Shown piece after piece: positions 35,132-44,275 of a stretch of 64,000 bases of DNA. The translations under genes and the position numbers were made by a program. The DNA is taken from the NCBI RefSeq assembly GCF_900102725.1, contig NZ_FNJW01000008.1:186001-250000 (forward strand). The letters are read 5' to 3'. A model generated the notes under the pieces. That model saw nothing but the letters and a program-made list of their open reading frames with translations. It was not told where the DNA came from and did no database searches. This stretch comes from Carnobacterium viridans. Its GTDB lineage: Bacteria > Bacillota > Bacilli > Lactobacillales > Carnobacteriaceae. How positions within the stretch are numbered: position 1 is the first letter of the stretch; the number at the start of each line of letters is the position of its first letter.

Positions 35132-35842
35132 ATGAGTGTACACATTGAAGCTAAAGAAGGTCAAATCGCAGAAACGGTATTGCTACCAGGAGATCCGTTA
35201 AGAGCAAAATACATCGCAGAAACCTTTTTAACAGATGTAGAACAATACAATCGAGTGAGAAACATGTTTGGTTATACAGGAACGTACAAAGGTCACCGCG
35301 TATCTGTTCAAGGAACTGGAATGGGAATTCCTTCTATGATGATTTATGCAGAAGAATTGATTACAGGATATAACGTAAAAAACTTAATACGTGTAGGAAC
35401 TGCTGGTGGAATGCAAAAAGACGTTAAAGTGCGTGATGTGATTTTAGCTCAAGGTGCAACAACAGATTCTGCTGTTGTTAAAAATACATTTAATGATCAA
35501 GTTCAATTTGCTCCTATCGCTGATTTTGATTTACTAAGAACAGCTTATAGCATTGCTGTCGAACAAGGAATGGATGTAAAAGTAGGAAATATCTTGTCTG
35601 CTGACCGTTTTTACAATGAAGAACTAGACAAAAAGAAACTTGCTGATTATGGTGTATTGGCGACTGAAATGGAAGCAGCCGGTCTGTATACTCTTGCAGC
35701 TAAATACAATCGTCGCGCCTTGGCTATTTTAACCATAAGTGATCATCTAATTACTGGAGAAGAAACATCTTCAGATGAGCGTGAAACAACGTTTAATGAT
35801 ATGATGATCGTAGCCTTAGAAACAGCTTTAAAATTTAACTAA
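35132..35842 (+). CDS. deoD: Purine nucleoside phosphorylase, hexameric type
   Basis: A 236-residue salvage enzyme that splits purine (deoxy)nucleosides with phosphate. The DeoD signature is [20 protein letters not shown], with an N-terminal [16 protein letters not shown] and the catalytic Asp region [11 protein letters not shown] near the C-terminus. TAGGAGG precedes ATG 35132. It is 33 nt after yozE. Confidence 0.96.
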   Translation: MSVHIEAKEGQIAETVLLPGDPLRAKYIAETFLTDVEQYNRVRNMFGYTGTYKGHRVSVQGTGMGIPSMMIYAEELITGYNVKNLIRVGTAGGMQKDVKVRDVILAQGATTDSAVVKNTFNDQVQFAPIADFDLLRTAYSIAVEQGMDVKVGNILSADRFYNEELDKKKLADYGVLATEMEAAGLYTLAAKYNRRALAILTISDHLITGEETSSDERETTFNDMMIVALETALKFN

Positions 35843-35926
35843 ATAAGCAATAAATAAAAAAACTTCAGCAGTAAAATCAACTAACTGCATCCAATAATTA
35901 ATTGAAACCAGAGAGGAAGCTTACAC

Positions 35927-37417
35927 ATGGAGAATGAACCAAACAAAGAAAAGAATAAAAAAGGCATTCAGCCTTGGGCGTATGGCGCTTCTCTCATAGT
36001 AGTTGCTGCACTTTCAATTGGTGGAACAATGGCTATTATAAATGCAAATGATGATGAGTCACCTGCTGAAAGTCAGTTAAATTCATCAGAAGTAAGCGTA
36101 GAAATGAGTGCAGATGAATTTGGGAAAATCCAAGAGGTATACGATGCGTTGATGTCGGATTACTATCAAGGTGTTGAAGGTGAAACGCTTATTGAAGGTG
36201 CTATCACCGGTATGACAGAATCTGTTGAAGACCCTTATACACAATACCTTGATGTAGAAGAATCTACTTCTTTAAATGAAAGTATCTCGGCGTCTTTTGA
36301 AGGAATTGGTGCTGAAGTAATGAAACAAGGAGATAACGTCATGATCGTGTCTCCAATTGCAGGTTCTCCAGCTGAAAAAGCAGGATTGCTGCCGAATGAT
36401 ATTATTTTAAAAGCAGACGACCAAGAACTAACAGGTTTAAACTTAAATGAAGCTGTTTCGCATATTCGAGGTGAAAAAGGGTCAGAAGTGGTGCTAACCA
36501 TTAAACGTGGCGATGCTACTTTCGAAGTGACCGTTGTGCGGGATACTATTCCTGTTGAAACAGTCGTTTACCAAATGGATGAAGAAGATCCAACAATTGG
36601 TTCAATTGCGATCACAAGCTTTTCTTCACCAACTTATGATGACTTAGTGGCTGCGATTAAAGATTTAAGAGAACAAGGGGCTGAATCCTTTGTCTTTGAT
36701 GTTCGTCAAAATCCTGGTGGGTTATTAAATGCCGGGTTGAGTATTTCTAACTTATTTTTAGAAAATGGCGATACCATTTTACAAACACAGGAAAAAGATC
36801 AAGAACCGATTCCAATCGTTTCTGATGATGCGACAATGGGTGACTTTAAAGTGACGGAACCTTCTGTTTTATTAGTAGATGAAGGAAGTGCCAGCGCCTC
36901 TGAAATATTAGCGGGTGCGGTTAGCGAATCTGGTAATGTCAAATTGATCGGTACTCAGACATTCGGAAAAGGAACGGTTCAAAATGTAGCTACATTTGAT
37001 GATAATAGTGAATTGAAAATGACCGTTGCGAAATGGTTAACGCCAAGCGGCAAGTGGATTAATGAAGAAGGAATTAAACCTACTATTGAAGTACCTTTAC
37101 CGGATTACGCCAATTTATTGATTATTGATAGTTCAAAAACATATCAATTAAAAGATGTTTCCACTGAGGTTGAAAACTTAGAAAAAGTATTAGAAGCGTT
37201 AAATTATCCTGTAGAATCAGTAGATGGATACTTTGATGAAGCCACTCAAGAAGCCGTCAAACAATTCCAAACAGAAAAAAAATTACCTGTTGATGGTATT
37301 GTAACAGGCGAAACGGCTATTCAACTCATTGAATCATTAAGAACTTTAATAGATGAAAATGATACTCAATATGAAGCAGCCATTAAAGAATTGCAATCTA
37401 ATGCAACTGCTGAATAA
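35927..37417 (+). CDS. ctpA: S41 C-terminal processing peptidase with PDZ and PG-binding domains
   Basis: A 496-residue protein with an N-terminal signal-anchor at about 18-40, the S41 N-terminal helical region, a PDZ domain at about 120-205 (IVSPIAGSPAEKAGLLPNDIIL), the serine protease core with catalytic Ser in DEGSASASEILAG and catalytic Lys in TFGKGTVQN, then a PG_binding_1 domain at about 410-475 (VDGYFDEATQEAVKQFQTE). It acts outside the membrane, held near peptidoglycan. Likely substrates are envelope proteins. Confidence 0.94.
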   Translation: MENEPNKEKNKKGIQPWAYGASLIVVAALSIGGTMAIINANDDESPAESQLNSSEVSVEMSADEFGKIQEVYDALMSDYYQGVEGETLIEGAITGMTESVEDPYTQYLDVEESTSLNESISASFEGIGAEVMKQGDNVMIVSPIAGSPAEKAGLLPNDIILKADDQELTGLNLNEAVSHIRGEKGSEVVLTIKRGDATFEVTVVRDTIPVETVVYQMDEEDPTIGSIAITSFSSPTYDDLVAAIKDLREQGAESFVFDVRQNPGGLLNAGLSISNLFLENGDTILQTQEKDQEPIPIVSDDATMGDFKVTEPSVLLVDEGSASASEILAGAVSESGNVKLIGTQTFGKGTVQNVATFDDNSELKMTVAKWLTPSGKWINEEGIKPTIEVPLPDYANLLIIDSSKTYQLKDVSTEVENLEKVLEALNYPVESVDGYFDEATQEAVKQFQTEKKLPVDGIVTGETAIQLIESLRTLIDENDTQYEAAIKELQSNATAE

Positions 37418-37457
37418 ACAGTGAGAGCTAGGAAAAATGAGTGTTAACAATTTGACG

Positions 37458-37494
37458 CCAAAAGAGAGATAGGAATTCGCTATCTCTCTTTTGG
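37458..37494. terminator. Perfect 15-bp inverted repeat after ctpA, terminator-like
   Basis: CCAAAAGAGAGATAG and its exact complement flank a 7-nt loop that contains GAATTC. Only a weak T stretch follows, so it could stabilise the mRNA 3' end rather than stop transcription by itself. Confidence 0.6.
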
Positions 37495-37541
37495 TTAAAT
37501 CAATGTTTTAAATAAATAGTTATTTTTTTTGTTTTCTTGTA

Positions 37542-37550
37542 TGATAGAAT
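37542..37550 (+). promoter_or_regulatory. Extended -10 promoter before the first signal peptidase
   Basis: TGATAGAAT lies 27 nt upstream of ATG 37577; no good -35. Confidence 0.5.
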
Positions 37551-37576
37551 AAATAGATTGATTTGGAGCGAATGTA

Positions 37577-38125
37577 ATGAAACAAAAGTCTTGGAAGGAA
37601 TTTTCATGGGAATGGTTTAAGGCTTTCTTATTAGCTGGATCAATCACTGTTTTACTGCGAAATTTTATCTTTATTCCTATGACTATTGAAGGTTCTTCTA
37701 TGATACCAACTTTTCAACAAGATGATCAGATCATAGTTAGAACCATCTATAATAATATAGAGAGATTTGATCTAGTTGTATTTCATGATTCGTCAAATCG
37801 AACACTTGTAAAAAGAGTCATTGGGTTACCGGGAGAGGAAATTCGCTACGAAAATGATCAATTGTATATAGATGATAAAAAAATAGCGGAAACATTTCTT
37901 GATAACAATTTAGTGAATCATGCTGGTGGGATATGGACTTCTGATTTCACTTTAGAAGAATTAACTGGAACTCAAGTAGTTCCAGAAAATGAGTATTTTG
38001 TATTGGGAGATAATCGCAGATCAAGTAACGATAGTCGCTATTTCGGTAGCATTCCACTAGATTCGATTATTGGCGAAACGTCTTTTACTTACTATCCATT
38101 TAATCGTATAAAGTTTATTCCATAA
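37577..38125 (+). CDS. lepB: Signal peptidase I (first copy)
   Basis: A 182-residue SipS-type leader peptidase. It has one N-terminal membrane segment at about 14-36, the catalytic Ser in IEGSSMIPTF at about 43, the catalytic Lys in VKRVIGLPGEEI at about 83, and the box E motif VLGDNRRSSNDSRYFG. It cleaves Sec signal peptides outside the membrane. It lies 21 nt before a second, divergent copy. Confidence 0.95.
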   Translation: MKQKSWKEFSWEWFKAFLLAGSITVLLRNFIFIPMTIEGSSMIPTFQQDDQIIVRTIYNNIERFDLVVFHDSSNRTLVKRVIGLPGEEIRYENDQLYIDDKKIAETFLDNNLVNHAGGIWTSDFTLEELTGTQVVPENEYFVLGDNRRSSNDSRYFGSIPLDSIIGETSFTYYPFNRIKFIP

Positions 38126-38146
38126 ATAGTATAAGAAGGTAGGGAG

Positions 38147-38812
38147 ATGCAATTGAGCAAAATTAACTTTTCTGATAATCAACACAAGAGTGAAAATACT
38201 TTCGAACCGAGAAACACGCGTCATCTTTCTCCAAGTCAAAAACGCAAAGAAAATAAAGGTCGTGGCAGTGAATTTCTAAGTACTGTACTGTATGGTGTTG
38301 TAGCACTAATTATTTTTTTACTCATTCGACATTTTCTTTTTGCTCCGGTAAGTGTAGACGGTGAATCAATGGAACCTACTTTAGAAGATCACGATCGTTT
38401 GATTTTAAATAAAATTGACAAAATAGATCGTTTTGATGTGGTTGTTTTCCCAGCTCCAAGTGAGCCGGATAAACAATATATCAAACGAATTATCGGTCTA
38501 CCAGGAGATACGATTCGATATCAAGATGATGTATTGTATATCAATGAAAAACCGGTTGAAGAAGAGTATTTGGAAAAATCCATCGAAAGTATGACACCAG
38601 GAGATAATTTAACAGAAGACTTCTTATTAGCTGCTAAAACAGGTGAAGAAACTGTTCCCGAGGATACTTATTTTGTAATGGGGGATAATCGCCAAAATTC
38701 AAAAGACAGCCGATTTAGTGAAGTAGGGTTTATAGATGCGGACACTGTTAGTGGAACAACCAATCTTCGTATTTGGCCAATTGAAAAATTTGGTTCAATT
38801 GACGAGGATTAA
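38147..38812 (+). CDS. Signal peptidase I (second copy, N-extended)
   Basis: A 221-residue type I signal peptidase. All catalytic boxes are present: VDGESMEPTL (Ser), IKRIIGLPGD (Lys) and VMGDNRQNSKDSRFSEVG. It differs from its neighbour by a 40-residue polar, basic N-terminus before the membrane segment (about 43-66) and by an insert between boxes D and E. ATG 38147 touches AGGGAG; TTG 38153, 6 nt after it, is an equally possible start. It is co-transcribed with the first copy. Confidence 0.94.
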   Translation: MQLSKINFSDNQHKSENTFEPRNTRHLSPSQKRKENKGRGSEFLSTVLYGVVALIIFLLIRHFLFAPVSVDGESMEPTLEDHDRLILNKIDKIDRFDVVVFPAPSEPDKQYIKRIIGLPGDTIRYQDDVLYINEKPVEEEYLEKSIESMTPGDNLTEDFLLAAKTGEETVPEDTYFVMGDNRQNSKDSRFSEVGFIDADTVSGTTNLRIWPIEKFGSIDED

Positions 38813-38885
38813 CAAATGAAATAAAAAAAAAGAATGCAACAATAAGTGGTTCTTTTTTTTGTGTAAATAGAAAGGTGAAAATTAA

Positions 38886-39764
38886 ATGACCATTCAATGG
38901 TTTCCAGGGCATATGGCAAAAGCAAGACGTCAAGTAACAGAAAAAATAAAGCTAGTCGATATTGTTTTTGAACTAGTAGATGCAAGACTGCCTTTATCAA
39001 GTCGCAATCCAATATTAGATGAAATCATTGGAGAAAAACCAAGAATCATCATTTTAAATAAAAGTGATTTAGCGGATCCATTAGAAACAAAAAAATGGGT
39101 AGCGTACTTTAATGATCAAGGAATTGCTGCTGTTCCAATTGTTGCTCAAGAAGGAACAGGCATGAAACAATTGATGGGAAAAGCAAAAGAACTGTTGCAA
39201 CCTAAATTTGATCGAAGAGCGGCTAAGGGCATAAAACCTCGTGCAATTCGAGCAATGAGTATTGGAATTCCTAACGTTGGAAAATCAACATTGATCAATC
39301 GTTTTGTCAAGAAAAATATTGCTCAAACAGGAAATAAACCGGGTGTAACAAAAGCACAACAGTGGTTGAAGTTAGGTAAAGAATTGGAATTACTGGATAC
39401 GCCTGGGATTCTTTGGCCGAAGTTTGAAGATCCTGAAATTGGAAAAAAACTGGCTTTAACTGGAGCCATTAAAGATACAATTTTACAGTTAGATGAAATT
39501 GCTATGTATGGATTAGAAGAAATGAAAATTCGAAATCCGGAAATGCTTGCTAAACGATACAGATTAACAGAAGAAGAATTAAATCTTGAATCGCCAGACC
39601 TGCTGATGTTAATCAGTGAGCGAAAAGGGTATAAAGATGATTATACTCGCGCAGCTGAATTGATTGTTTTTGAAATTAGAAGCGGTAAAATCGGGAAGTA
39701 TACATTAGATATAGCGCCGGTTTCTTTACCAAAAAGGCAGGATATAAAATGGGAAAACCGCTGA
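38886..39764 (+). CDS. rbgA: Ribosome biogenesis GTPase RbgA (YlqF)
   Basis: A 292-residue circularly permuted GTPase for late 50S assembly. Motif order G4 (NKSD, about 58), G5, G1 (GIPNVGKST, about 127), G2 and G3 (DTPG) shows the permutation. The N-terminal [14 protein letters not shown] is diagnostic, and a helical ANTAR-like C-terminal domain follows. The end overlaps the rnhB start by 16 nt, as in other Firmicutes. Confidence 0.97.
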   Translation: MTIQWFPGHMAKARRQVTEKIKLVDIVFELVDARLPLSSRNPILDEIIGEKPRIIILNKSDLADPLETKKWVAYFNDQGIAAVPIVAQEGTGMKQLMGKAKELLQPKFDRRAAKGIKPRAIRAMSIGIPNVGKSTLINRFVKKNIAQTGNKPGVTKAQQWLKLGKELELLDTPGILWPKFEDPEIGKKLALTGAIKDTILQLDEIAMYGLEEMKIRNPEMLAKRYRLTEEELNLESPDLLMLISERKGYKDDYTRAAELIVFEIRSGKIGKYTLDIAPVSLPKRQDIKWENR

Positions 39765-40522
39765 CCATTAAAGATATAAAAGAACTATTAGCGACTGTCA
39801 CTCACCCTGATGATGAACGGTTGGTTTTAATCAAGAGTGATTCTCGTAAAGGTGTATTAAATGCGTATAAATCTTGGGAAAACCAAATAAGAAAACAACA
39901 ATTGATTCTCGAAAAACAACAAGAAATGCTGCAAATTGAGCAATTCTTTTGGGAAAAAGGGACACAATTTATTGCTGGAATCGATGAGGTAGGAAGAGGT
40001 CCATTGGCTGGCCCTGTTGTTGCAGCTGCGGTCATCTTGCCGCAAGACTTTAATGTCTTGGAAATCAATGACTCTAAACAATTATCAAGTGTAAAAAGAG
40101 AAATGTTATTTGACCAAATTCAAGAATCTGCATTAGCTATTGGAATTGGCATAAAAGACCATCAAGTAATTGATAAAGTTAATATTTATGAAGCAACTAA
40201 ATTGGCTATGATTGAAGCGATTGAGCAACTGCCTCAATCGCCAGAACAATTGTTGATCGATGCAATGCATCTACCGGTCACTATTCCCCAAGAAAGCTTC
40301 ATCAAGGGAGATTCAAAAAGTTTGTCTATAGCTGCTGCTAGTATTATTGCAAAAGTAACAAGAGATAGAATGATGGCCGAATACGATACAGTGTATCCGG
40401 GATACGGTTTTTCTAAAAACGTAGGTTATGGAACAAAAGTCCATTTAGAAGGTTTAGAAAAGCACGGAGTATGTCCTATTCACCGAAAAACTTTTGCGCC
40501 TGTTAAAAATTTATTAGGCTGA
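39749..40522 (+). CDS. rnhB: Ribonuclease HII
   Basis: A 257-residue nuclease removing ribonucleotides from [18 protein letters not shown] carries the first Asp-Glu pair, LLIDAMHLP the third acid, and [12 protein letters not shown] the fourth. The roughly 70-residue N-terminal helical extension ([20 protein letters not shown]) is standard in Gram-positive RNase HII. The start lies within rbgA. A shared terminator with lexA follows. Confidence 0.96.
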   Translation: MGKPLTIKDIKELLATVTHPDDERLVLIKSDSRKGVLNAYKSWENQIRKQQLILEKQQEMLQIEQFFWEKGTQFIAGIDEVGRGPLAGPVVAAAVILPQDFNVLEINDSKQLSSVKREMLFDQIQESALAIGIGIKDHQVIDKVNIYEATKLAMIEAIEQLPQSPEQLLIDAMHLPVTIPQESFIKGDSKSLSIAAASIIAKVTRDRMMAEYDTVYPGYGFSKNVGYGTKVHLEGLEKHGVCPIHRKTFAPVKNLLG

Positions 40523-40577
40523 AGAAATTTTTAGCGCAATAATAAACTAAATTGTTGTACATTTAAAATGATAAAAT

Positions 40578-40621
40578 AAAAAAACGAAGAACCGGGATAA
40601 CCCCGTTCCTTCGTTTTTTTA
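40578..40621. terminator. Bidirectional terminator between rnhB and lexA
   Basis: AAAACGAAG / CTTCGTTTT outer stem with a bulged GAAC/GTTC-CGGG/CCCCG upper part, A run on the left and T run on the right. The lexA stop (40619-40621) is in the T run. Confidence 0.85.
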
Positions 40622-41242
40622 TTGAATATGACTACGATACAATCCAATTACTTTGCCTAAAATGGTTACTTCATTAAGTAGAATAGGACCCATAGTGTCA
40701 TTTTCTGGTTCTAAGCGATAATGATCTTCTTCTTTATAAAATCTTTTACATGTTGCTTCATCTTCTACAGTCATAGCAATAACAATATCGCCATTATTTG
40801 CAGAGCTTTGTTTACGAATAATCACTTCATCACCATCAAAAATACCTGCATTGATCATACTTTCTCCACGTATGGTCAACATAAATAAAGAATCATTTTC
40901 AAATTGCAAGTTTGGCGGCAATGGGAAATAATCCGTCGCTTCTTCTACAGCTAAGATGGGTTCACCTGCTGTTACTGTTCCCAGTAAAGGGATTTTATCA
41001 AGAGCAATGCCTAATTTTGATAATCCTAGTTGAGTTAGTTCTATTGCTCTCGGTTTGCTAGGATCTCTTTGGAGGTAACCATTCTTTTCTAATCGAGAAA
41101 GGTGACCATGAACGGTTGAAGTAGAAGATAAAGAAACAGCCGTTCCGATTTCTCTTACAGTTGGAGGATAACCTTTCAATTTAACTTGATTATATATATA
41201 TTGTAGAACTTCAACTTGTCTTGATTCGGGATTTTTACTCAT
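40619..41242 (-). CDS. lexA: SOS repressor LexA
   Basis: A 207-residue autocleaving repressor. The N-terminal winged helix has [23 protein letters not shown]. The cleavage site is Ala91-Gly92 in TVTAGEPI, Ser is at about 127 in GESMINAG, and Lys is in ATCKRFYKE at about 165. ATG 41242 gives the normal length. A GTG at 41257 would add MFIYI and overlaps the SD-like GAGGTG, so I prefer 41242 despite a 12-nt spacing. A LexA-type site lies in the divergent gap. Confidence 0.95.
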   Translation of the reverse strand: MSKNPESRQVEVLQYIYNQVKLKGYPPTVREIGTAVSLSSTSTVHGHLSRLEKNGYLQRDPSKPRAIELTQLGLSKLGIALDKIPLLGTVTAGEPILAVEEATDYFPLPPNLQFENDSLFMLTIRGESMINAGIFDGDEVIIRKQSSANNGDIVIAMTVEDEATCKRFYKEEDHYRLEPENDTMGPILLNEVTILGKVIGLYRSHIQ

Positions 41243-41309
41243 AATATATATAAACACCTCGTTTCTATTATTTTATCACTTTAAGATTACCATATATGAT
41301 AGAACAAAT

Positions 41310-41323
41310 CAAACAAACGTTCG
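41310..41323. promoter_or_regulatory. LexA (SOS) box
   Basis: CAAACAAACGTTCG matches the Gram-positive SOS box CGAAC-N4-GTTCG at all but one position. It lies between lexA and the divergent ynzC-like gene, where it can control both. Confidence 0.7.
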
Positions 41324-41403
41324 TAGATTCAGAGGATTAAAGAGTGTTTTTTTCAGAGAAATTTGTTATAGTTGACTAATAAATAAAAAAGTGGAGTGAT
41401 TCG

Positions 41404-41643
41404 ATGTTGCCAAAAGAGCAATTAGACAGAATAAATGAATTAGCAAAAAAATCAAAAAACAAAGGATTGACTATCCAAGAACAAGTTGAACAAAAGGAAC
41501 TAAGAGATGCTTATATAACCGCTTTTCGTGGCGGAATGAGAAATACTATTGAAGGTGTAAAAATAGTAGATGAAGAAGGCACTGATGTTACACCCGATAA
41601 GTTGAAAGACATACAAAAAGATAAAGGTCTTCACGGAAGATAA
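41404..41643 (+). CDS. ynzC: YnzC / UPF0291 family protein
   Basis: A 79-residue helical protein with the family features [36 protein letters not shown] and a C-terminal DKGLHGR. In B. subtilis ynzC is the last gene of the LexA-controlled yneA-yneB-ynzC operon; here it alone faces lexA, with yneA and yneB missing. GTGGAGTG precedes the ATG. Function is unknown beyond the SOS link. Confidence 0.9.
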   Translation: MLPKEQLDRINELAKKSKNKGLTIQEQVEQKELRDAYITAFRGGMRNTIEGVKIVDEEGTDVTPDKLKDIQKDKGLHGR

Positions 41644-41701
41644 AAGTGTTTGTTCAATGATGGGATAACCATGAAGTTCTCCCAGATAATAACATTCTAA
41701 C

Positions 41702-41716
41702 CATGAAAGCGTTGCA
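41702..41716. promoter_or_regulatory. Candidate cre (CcpA) site at the tkt promoter
   Basis: ATGAAAGCGTTGCAC fits the cre consensus WTGNAANCGNWNNCW except at position 14, where C is expected. It overlaps the -35 (41712-41717), so binding would repress. Confidence 0.35.
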
Positions 41717-41740
41717 CTTGAATAGAAAGAATAGTAAACT
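41712..41740 (+). promoter_or_regulatory. tkt promoter
   Basis: TTGCAC (41712-41717) and TAAACT (41735-41740), spacer 17 nt, 43 nt before the TTG start. Confidence 0.55.
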
Positions 41741-41783
41741 AATAGAGTACTATAAGAGAGTCAAAATCGAAAGGATGATTTTT

Positions 41784-43778
41784 TTGTTTGATAACACAGA
41801 CCAATTAGCAGTAAATACAATAAGAACACTAAGTATGGATGGTATACAAAAAGCCAACTCTGGGCACCCAGGATTACCTATGGGGGCTGCTCCAATGGCT
41901 TACACATTGTGGACTAAACAATTAAAAGTAAATCCAAAAAACTCGAAATGGTTCGACCGTGACCGTTTTGTATTATCAGCTGGACATGGATCGATGCTAT
42001 TATACAGCTTGTTGCATTTAGCTGGATATGACGTTAAAATTGATGATTTAAAACAGTTCCGTCAATGGAACAGTAAAACTCCTGGACATCCAGAAGTGAA
42101 CCATACTGATGGTGTAGAAGCAACAACTGGCCCACTAGGTCAAGGAATTGCAAATGCCGTTGGGATGGCAATGACAGAAGCTCATTTAGCTGCTGTTTAT
42201 AATAAAGAAGGTCATACTATTGTAGATCACTTTACTTATTCTTTATGTGGAGACGGCGACTTAATGGAAGGTATCTCAGCTGAAGCAGCTAGTTTGGCAG
42301 CTCATTTGGAACTTGGAAAATTAGTTGTTCTTTATGATTCAAATGATATCTCTCTAGATGGACCGACATCTAAAGCTTTTACTGAAAATGTTGGACAGCG
42401 TTTTGAAGCTTATGGATGGCAACATATTCTTGTAAAAGATGGAAATGATTTAGAAGAAATTAATGCAGCAATTGAGACTGCAAAAGCTGAGACAAAAAAA
42501 CCTACTTTAATTGAAGTGAAAACGATTATTGGATTTGGTGCTCCGAATGCTGGAACACATAAAGTCCATGGTGCACCACTTGGCGCAGAAGGAATTGAAG
42601 CAGCTAAGAAAGCATATGGCTGGGAAGGCGAAGACTTCTTTGTTCCTTCTGAAGTAGCAGAACGCTTTAAAGAAACAATGGTTGACCAAGGAGCTACAGT
42701 GGAAGAAGAATGGAAGGCATCATTTGAAGCTTACCGTACGGCATATCCAGAATTAGCAGAACAATTCGAGTTATCTTTAAAAAATGAATTGCCACAAAAC
42801 TGGGATGCTGAATTACCAATATATGAAGTAGGAGACAATGCATTGGCTTCTCGTGTTACAAGTAGCCAAGTATTAAATGCTATTGCAAAAAAAGTTCCTT
42901 ATTTATGGGGTGGTTCTGCGGATCTGTCTTCTTCTAATAACACGATGATAGCAGATGTAAAAGATTTCCAAGCTGGTCAATATGATGGAAGAAACATTTG
43001 GTATGGTGTTCGTGAATTTGCGATGACAGCTGCAATGAACGGAATCGTCTTGCACGGTGGAACCAGAACTTACGGCGGAACATTTTTTGTCTTCACAGAT
43101 TACTTACGCGCGGCTGTTCGTTTAGCGGCTATATCTAAGTTACCGGTAACTTACGTGTTCACACATGATTCAGTAGCTGTTGGAGAAGATGGTCCAACAC
43201 ATGAACCTGTTGAACAATTATCTAGCTTACGTAGTATGCCTAACCTATCTATTCTTCGTCCAGCAGATGGAAATGAAGTTGTAGCTGCTTGGGAATTAGC
43301 GATCACTTCAGTTGATCACCCAACAATGTTGGTTTTATCTCGTCAAAACTTACCCGTATTGCCAGGAACTAAAGAAGGTGCGCGTACAAATGTTGCTAAA
43401 GGAGCTTATGTTATTTCTCCTCAAGCTGGTGAAAAACCAGAAGGAATTCTATTGGCATCAGGTTCTGAAGTAGCATTGGCTATTGAAGCTCAAAAAGCTT
43501 TGAAAGAAAGTGGACAAGATGTTTCCGTTGTTTCTGTTCCTAGTTTTGATTTATTTGAAAAACAAGATGCAGCATACAAAGAAACGGTCTTACCAAAAGA
43601 AGTACGCAAACGTGTATCTATTGAGATGGGTGCGACATTTGGTTGGGAACGTTATGTTGGTCTAGATGGTGCTTCAGTAGGTATAGATAAATACGGTGCA
43701 AGTGCCCCAGGAGCAACAGTTATTGAAAATTATGGCTTTACAGTTGAAAATGTTGTAAAAACATACAACAACTTATAA
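41784..43778 (+). CDS. tkt: Transketolase
   Basis: A 664-residue thiamine-diphosphate enzyme of the pentose phosphate pathway. It has [24 protein letters not shown] at the N-terminus, the ThDP/Mg motif [17 protein letters not shown] at about 153, [21 protein letters not shown] at about 470, and a C-terminal domain with [13 protein letters not shown] 41784 is chosen because AAGGA at 41771-41775 is 8 nt before it and [14 protein letters not shown] is the conserved start; longer readings from 41703 or 41775 lack support. Confidence 0.96.
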   Translation: MFDNTDQLAVNTIRTLSMDGIQKANSGHPGLPMGAAPMAYTLWTKQLKVNPKNSKWFDRDRFVLSAGHGSMLLYSLLHLAGYDVKIDDLKQFRQWNSKTPGHPEVNHTDGVEATTGPLGQGIANAVGMAMTEAHLAAVYNKEGHTIVDHFTYSLCGDGDLMEGISAEAASLAAHLELGKLVVLYDSNDISLDGPTSKAFTENVGQRFEAYGWQHILVKDGNDLEEINAAIETAKAETKKPTLIEVKTIIGFGAPNAGTHKVHGAPLGAEGIEAAKKAYGWEGEDFFVPSEVAERFKETMVDQGATVEEEWKASFEAYRTAYPELAEQFELSLKNELPQNWDAELPIYEVGDNALASRVTSSQVLNAIAKKVPYLWGGSADLSSSNNTMIADVKDFQAGQYDGRNIWYGVREFAMTAAMNGIVLHGGTRTYGGTFFVFTDYLRAAVRLAAISKLPVTYVFTHDSVAVGEDGPTHEPVEQLSSLRSMPNLSILRPADGNEVVAAWELAITSVDHPTMLVLSRQNLPVLPGTKEGARTNVAKGAYVISPQAGEKPEGILLASGSEVALAIEAQKALKESGQDVSVVSVPSFDLFEKQDAAYKETVLPKEVRKRVSIEMGATFGWERYVGLDGASVGIDKYGASAPGATVIENYGFTVENVVKTYNNL

Positions 43779-43784
43779 AAAATG

Positions 43785-43826
43785 GCCATGTAAGTTGAAA
43801 GTTTAACTTACATGGCTTTATTTTGT
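43785..43826 (+). terminator. Terminator of tkt
   Basis: A 12-bp perfect stem GCCATGTAAGTT / AACTTACATGGC, 8-nt loop, then TTTATTTTG. Confidence 0.85.
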
Positions 43827-43939
43827 GAGTAATTAGGATGATTTGCGACTTTTTAGCGTAAGAAGTAGAAATTTTGTTTATTTTTCTACTAATATTTAGT
43901 ACAATTAAGACTTAGAGGTTCGAAAGGAGTGAATCAAAA

Positions 43940-44176
43940 ATGAATTTAGGTCTTGCTATCTTTTTAATTATTTTAGCCTTAGTTGGTGGAGCAGTCGCTG
44001 GTTTCTTTCTTGCTAGAAAATACATGATGGATTATTTCAAAAAAAATCCGCCAGTTGACGAAAATATGTTGCGTATGTTAATGATGCAAATGGGACAAAA
44101 ACCATCAGAAAAGAAAATTAAACAAATGATGTCGTCAATGAAAACACAAACAACAAAAACGACTAAAAAGAAATAA
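43940..44176 (+). CDS. yneF: YneF / UPF0154 small membrane protein
   Basis: A 78-residue protein with one N-terminal membrane segment (about 3-26), [34 protein letters not shown] typical of the family, and a Lys/Thr-rich tail. It lies downstream of tkt, as in B. subtilis. Function is unknown. Confidence 0.93.
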   Translation: MNLGLAIFLIILALVGGAVAGFFLARKYMMDYFKKNPPVDENMLRMLMMQMGQKPSEKKIKQMMSSMKTQTTKTTKKK

Positions 44177-44206
44177 GGACACATGCTGTCTTATTAATAC
44201 TAACGT

Positions 44207-44237
44207 GCGAACAGATAGTTATCTGTTCGCGTTTTTT
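44207..44237 (+). terminator. Terminator of yneF
   Basis: GCGAACAGAT / ATCTGTTCGC, 10 bp perfect, AGTT loop, then GTTTTTT. Confidence 0.92.
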
Positions 44238-44275
44238 GGTTAACAGGATCATTAGTAAAGGGGTGAGGAAAGAAA

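Noticed and set aside
41703-41783. Longer transketolase start
   Set aside because: It covers the promoter; AAGGA and the conserved [10 protein letters not shown] start support 41784.
44207-44230. LexA box in GCGAAC...GTTCGC
   Set aside because: The arms form a 10-bp terminator hairpin with a T run; spacing does not fit LexA.
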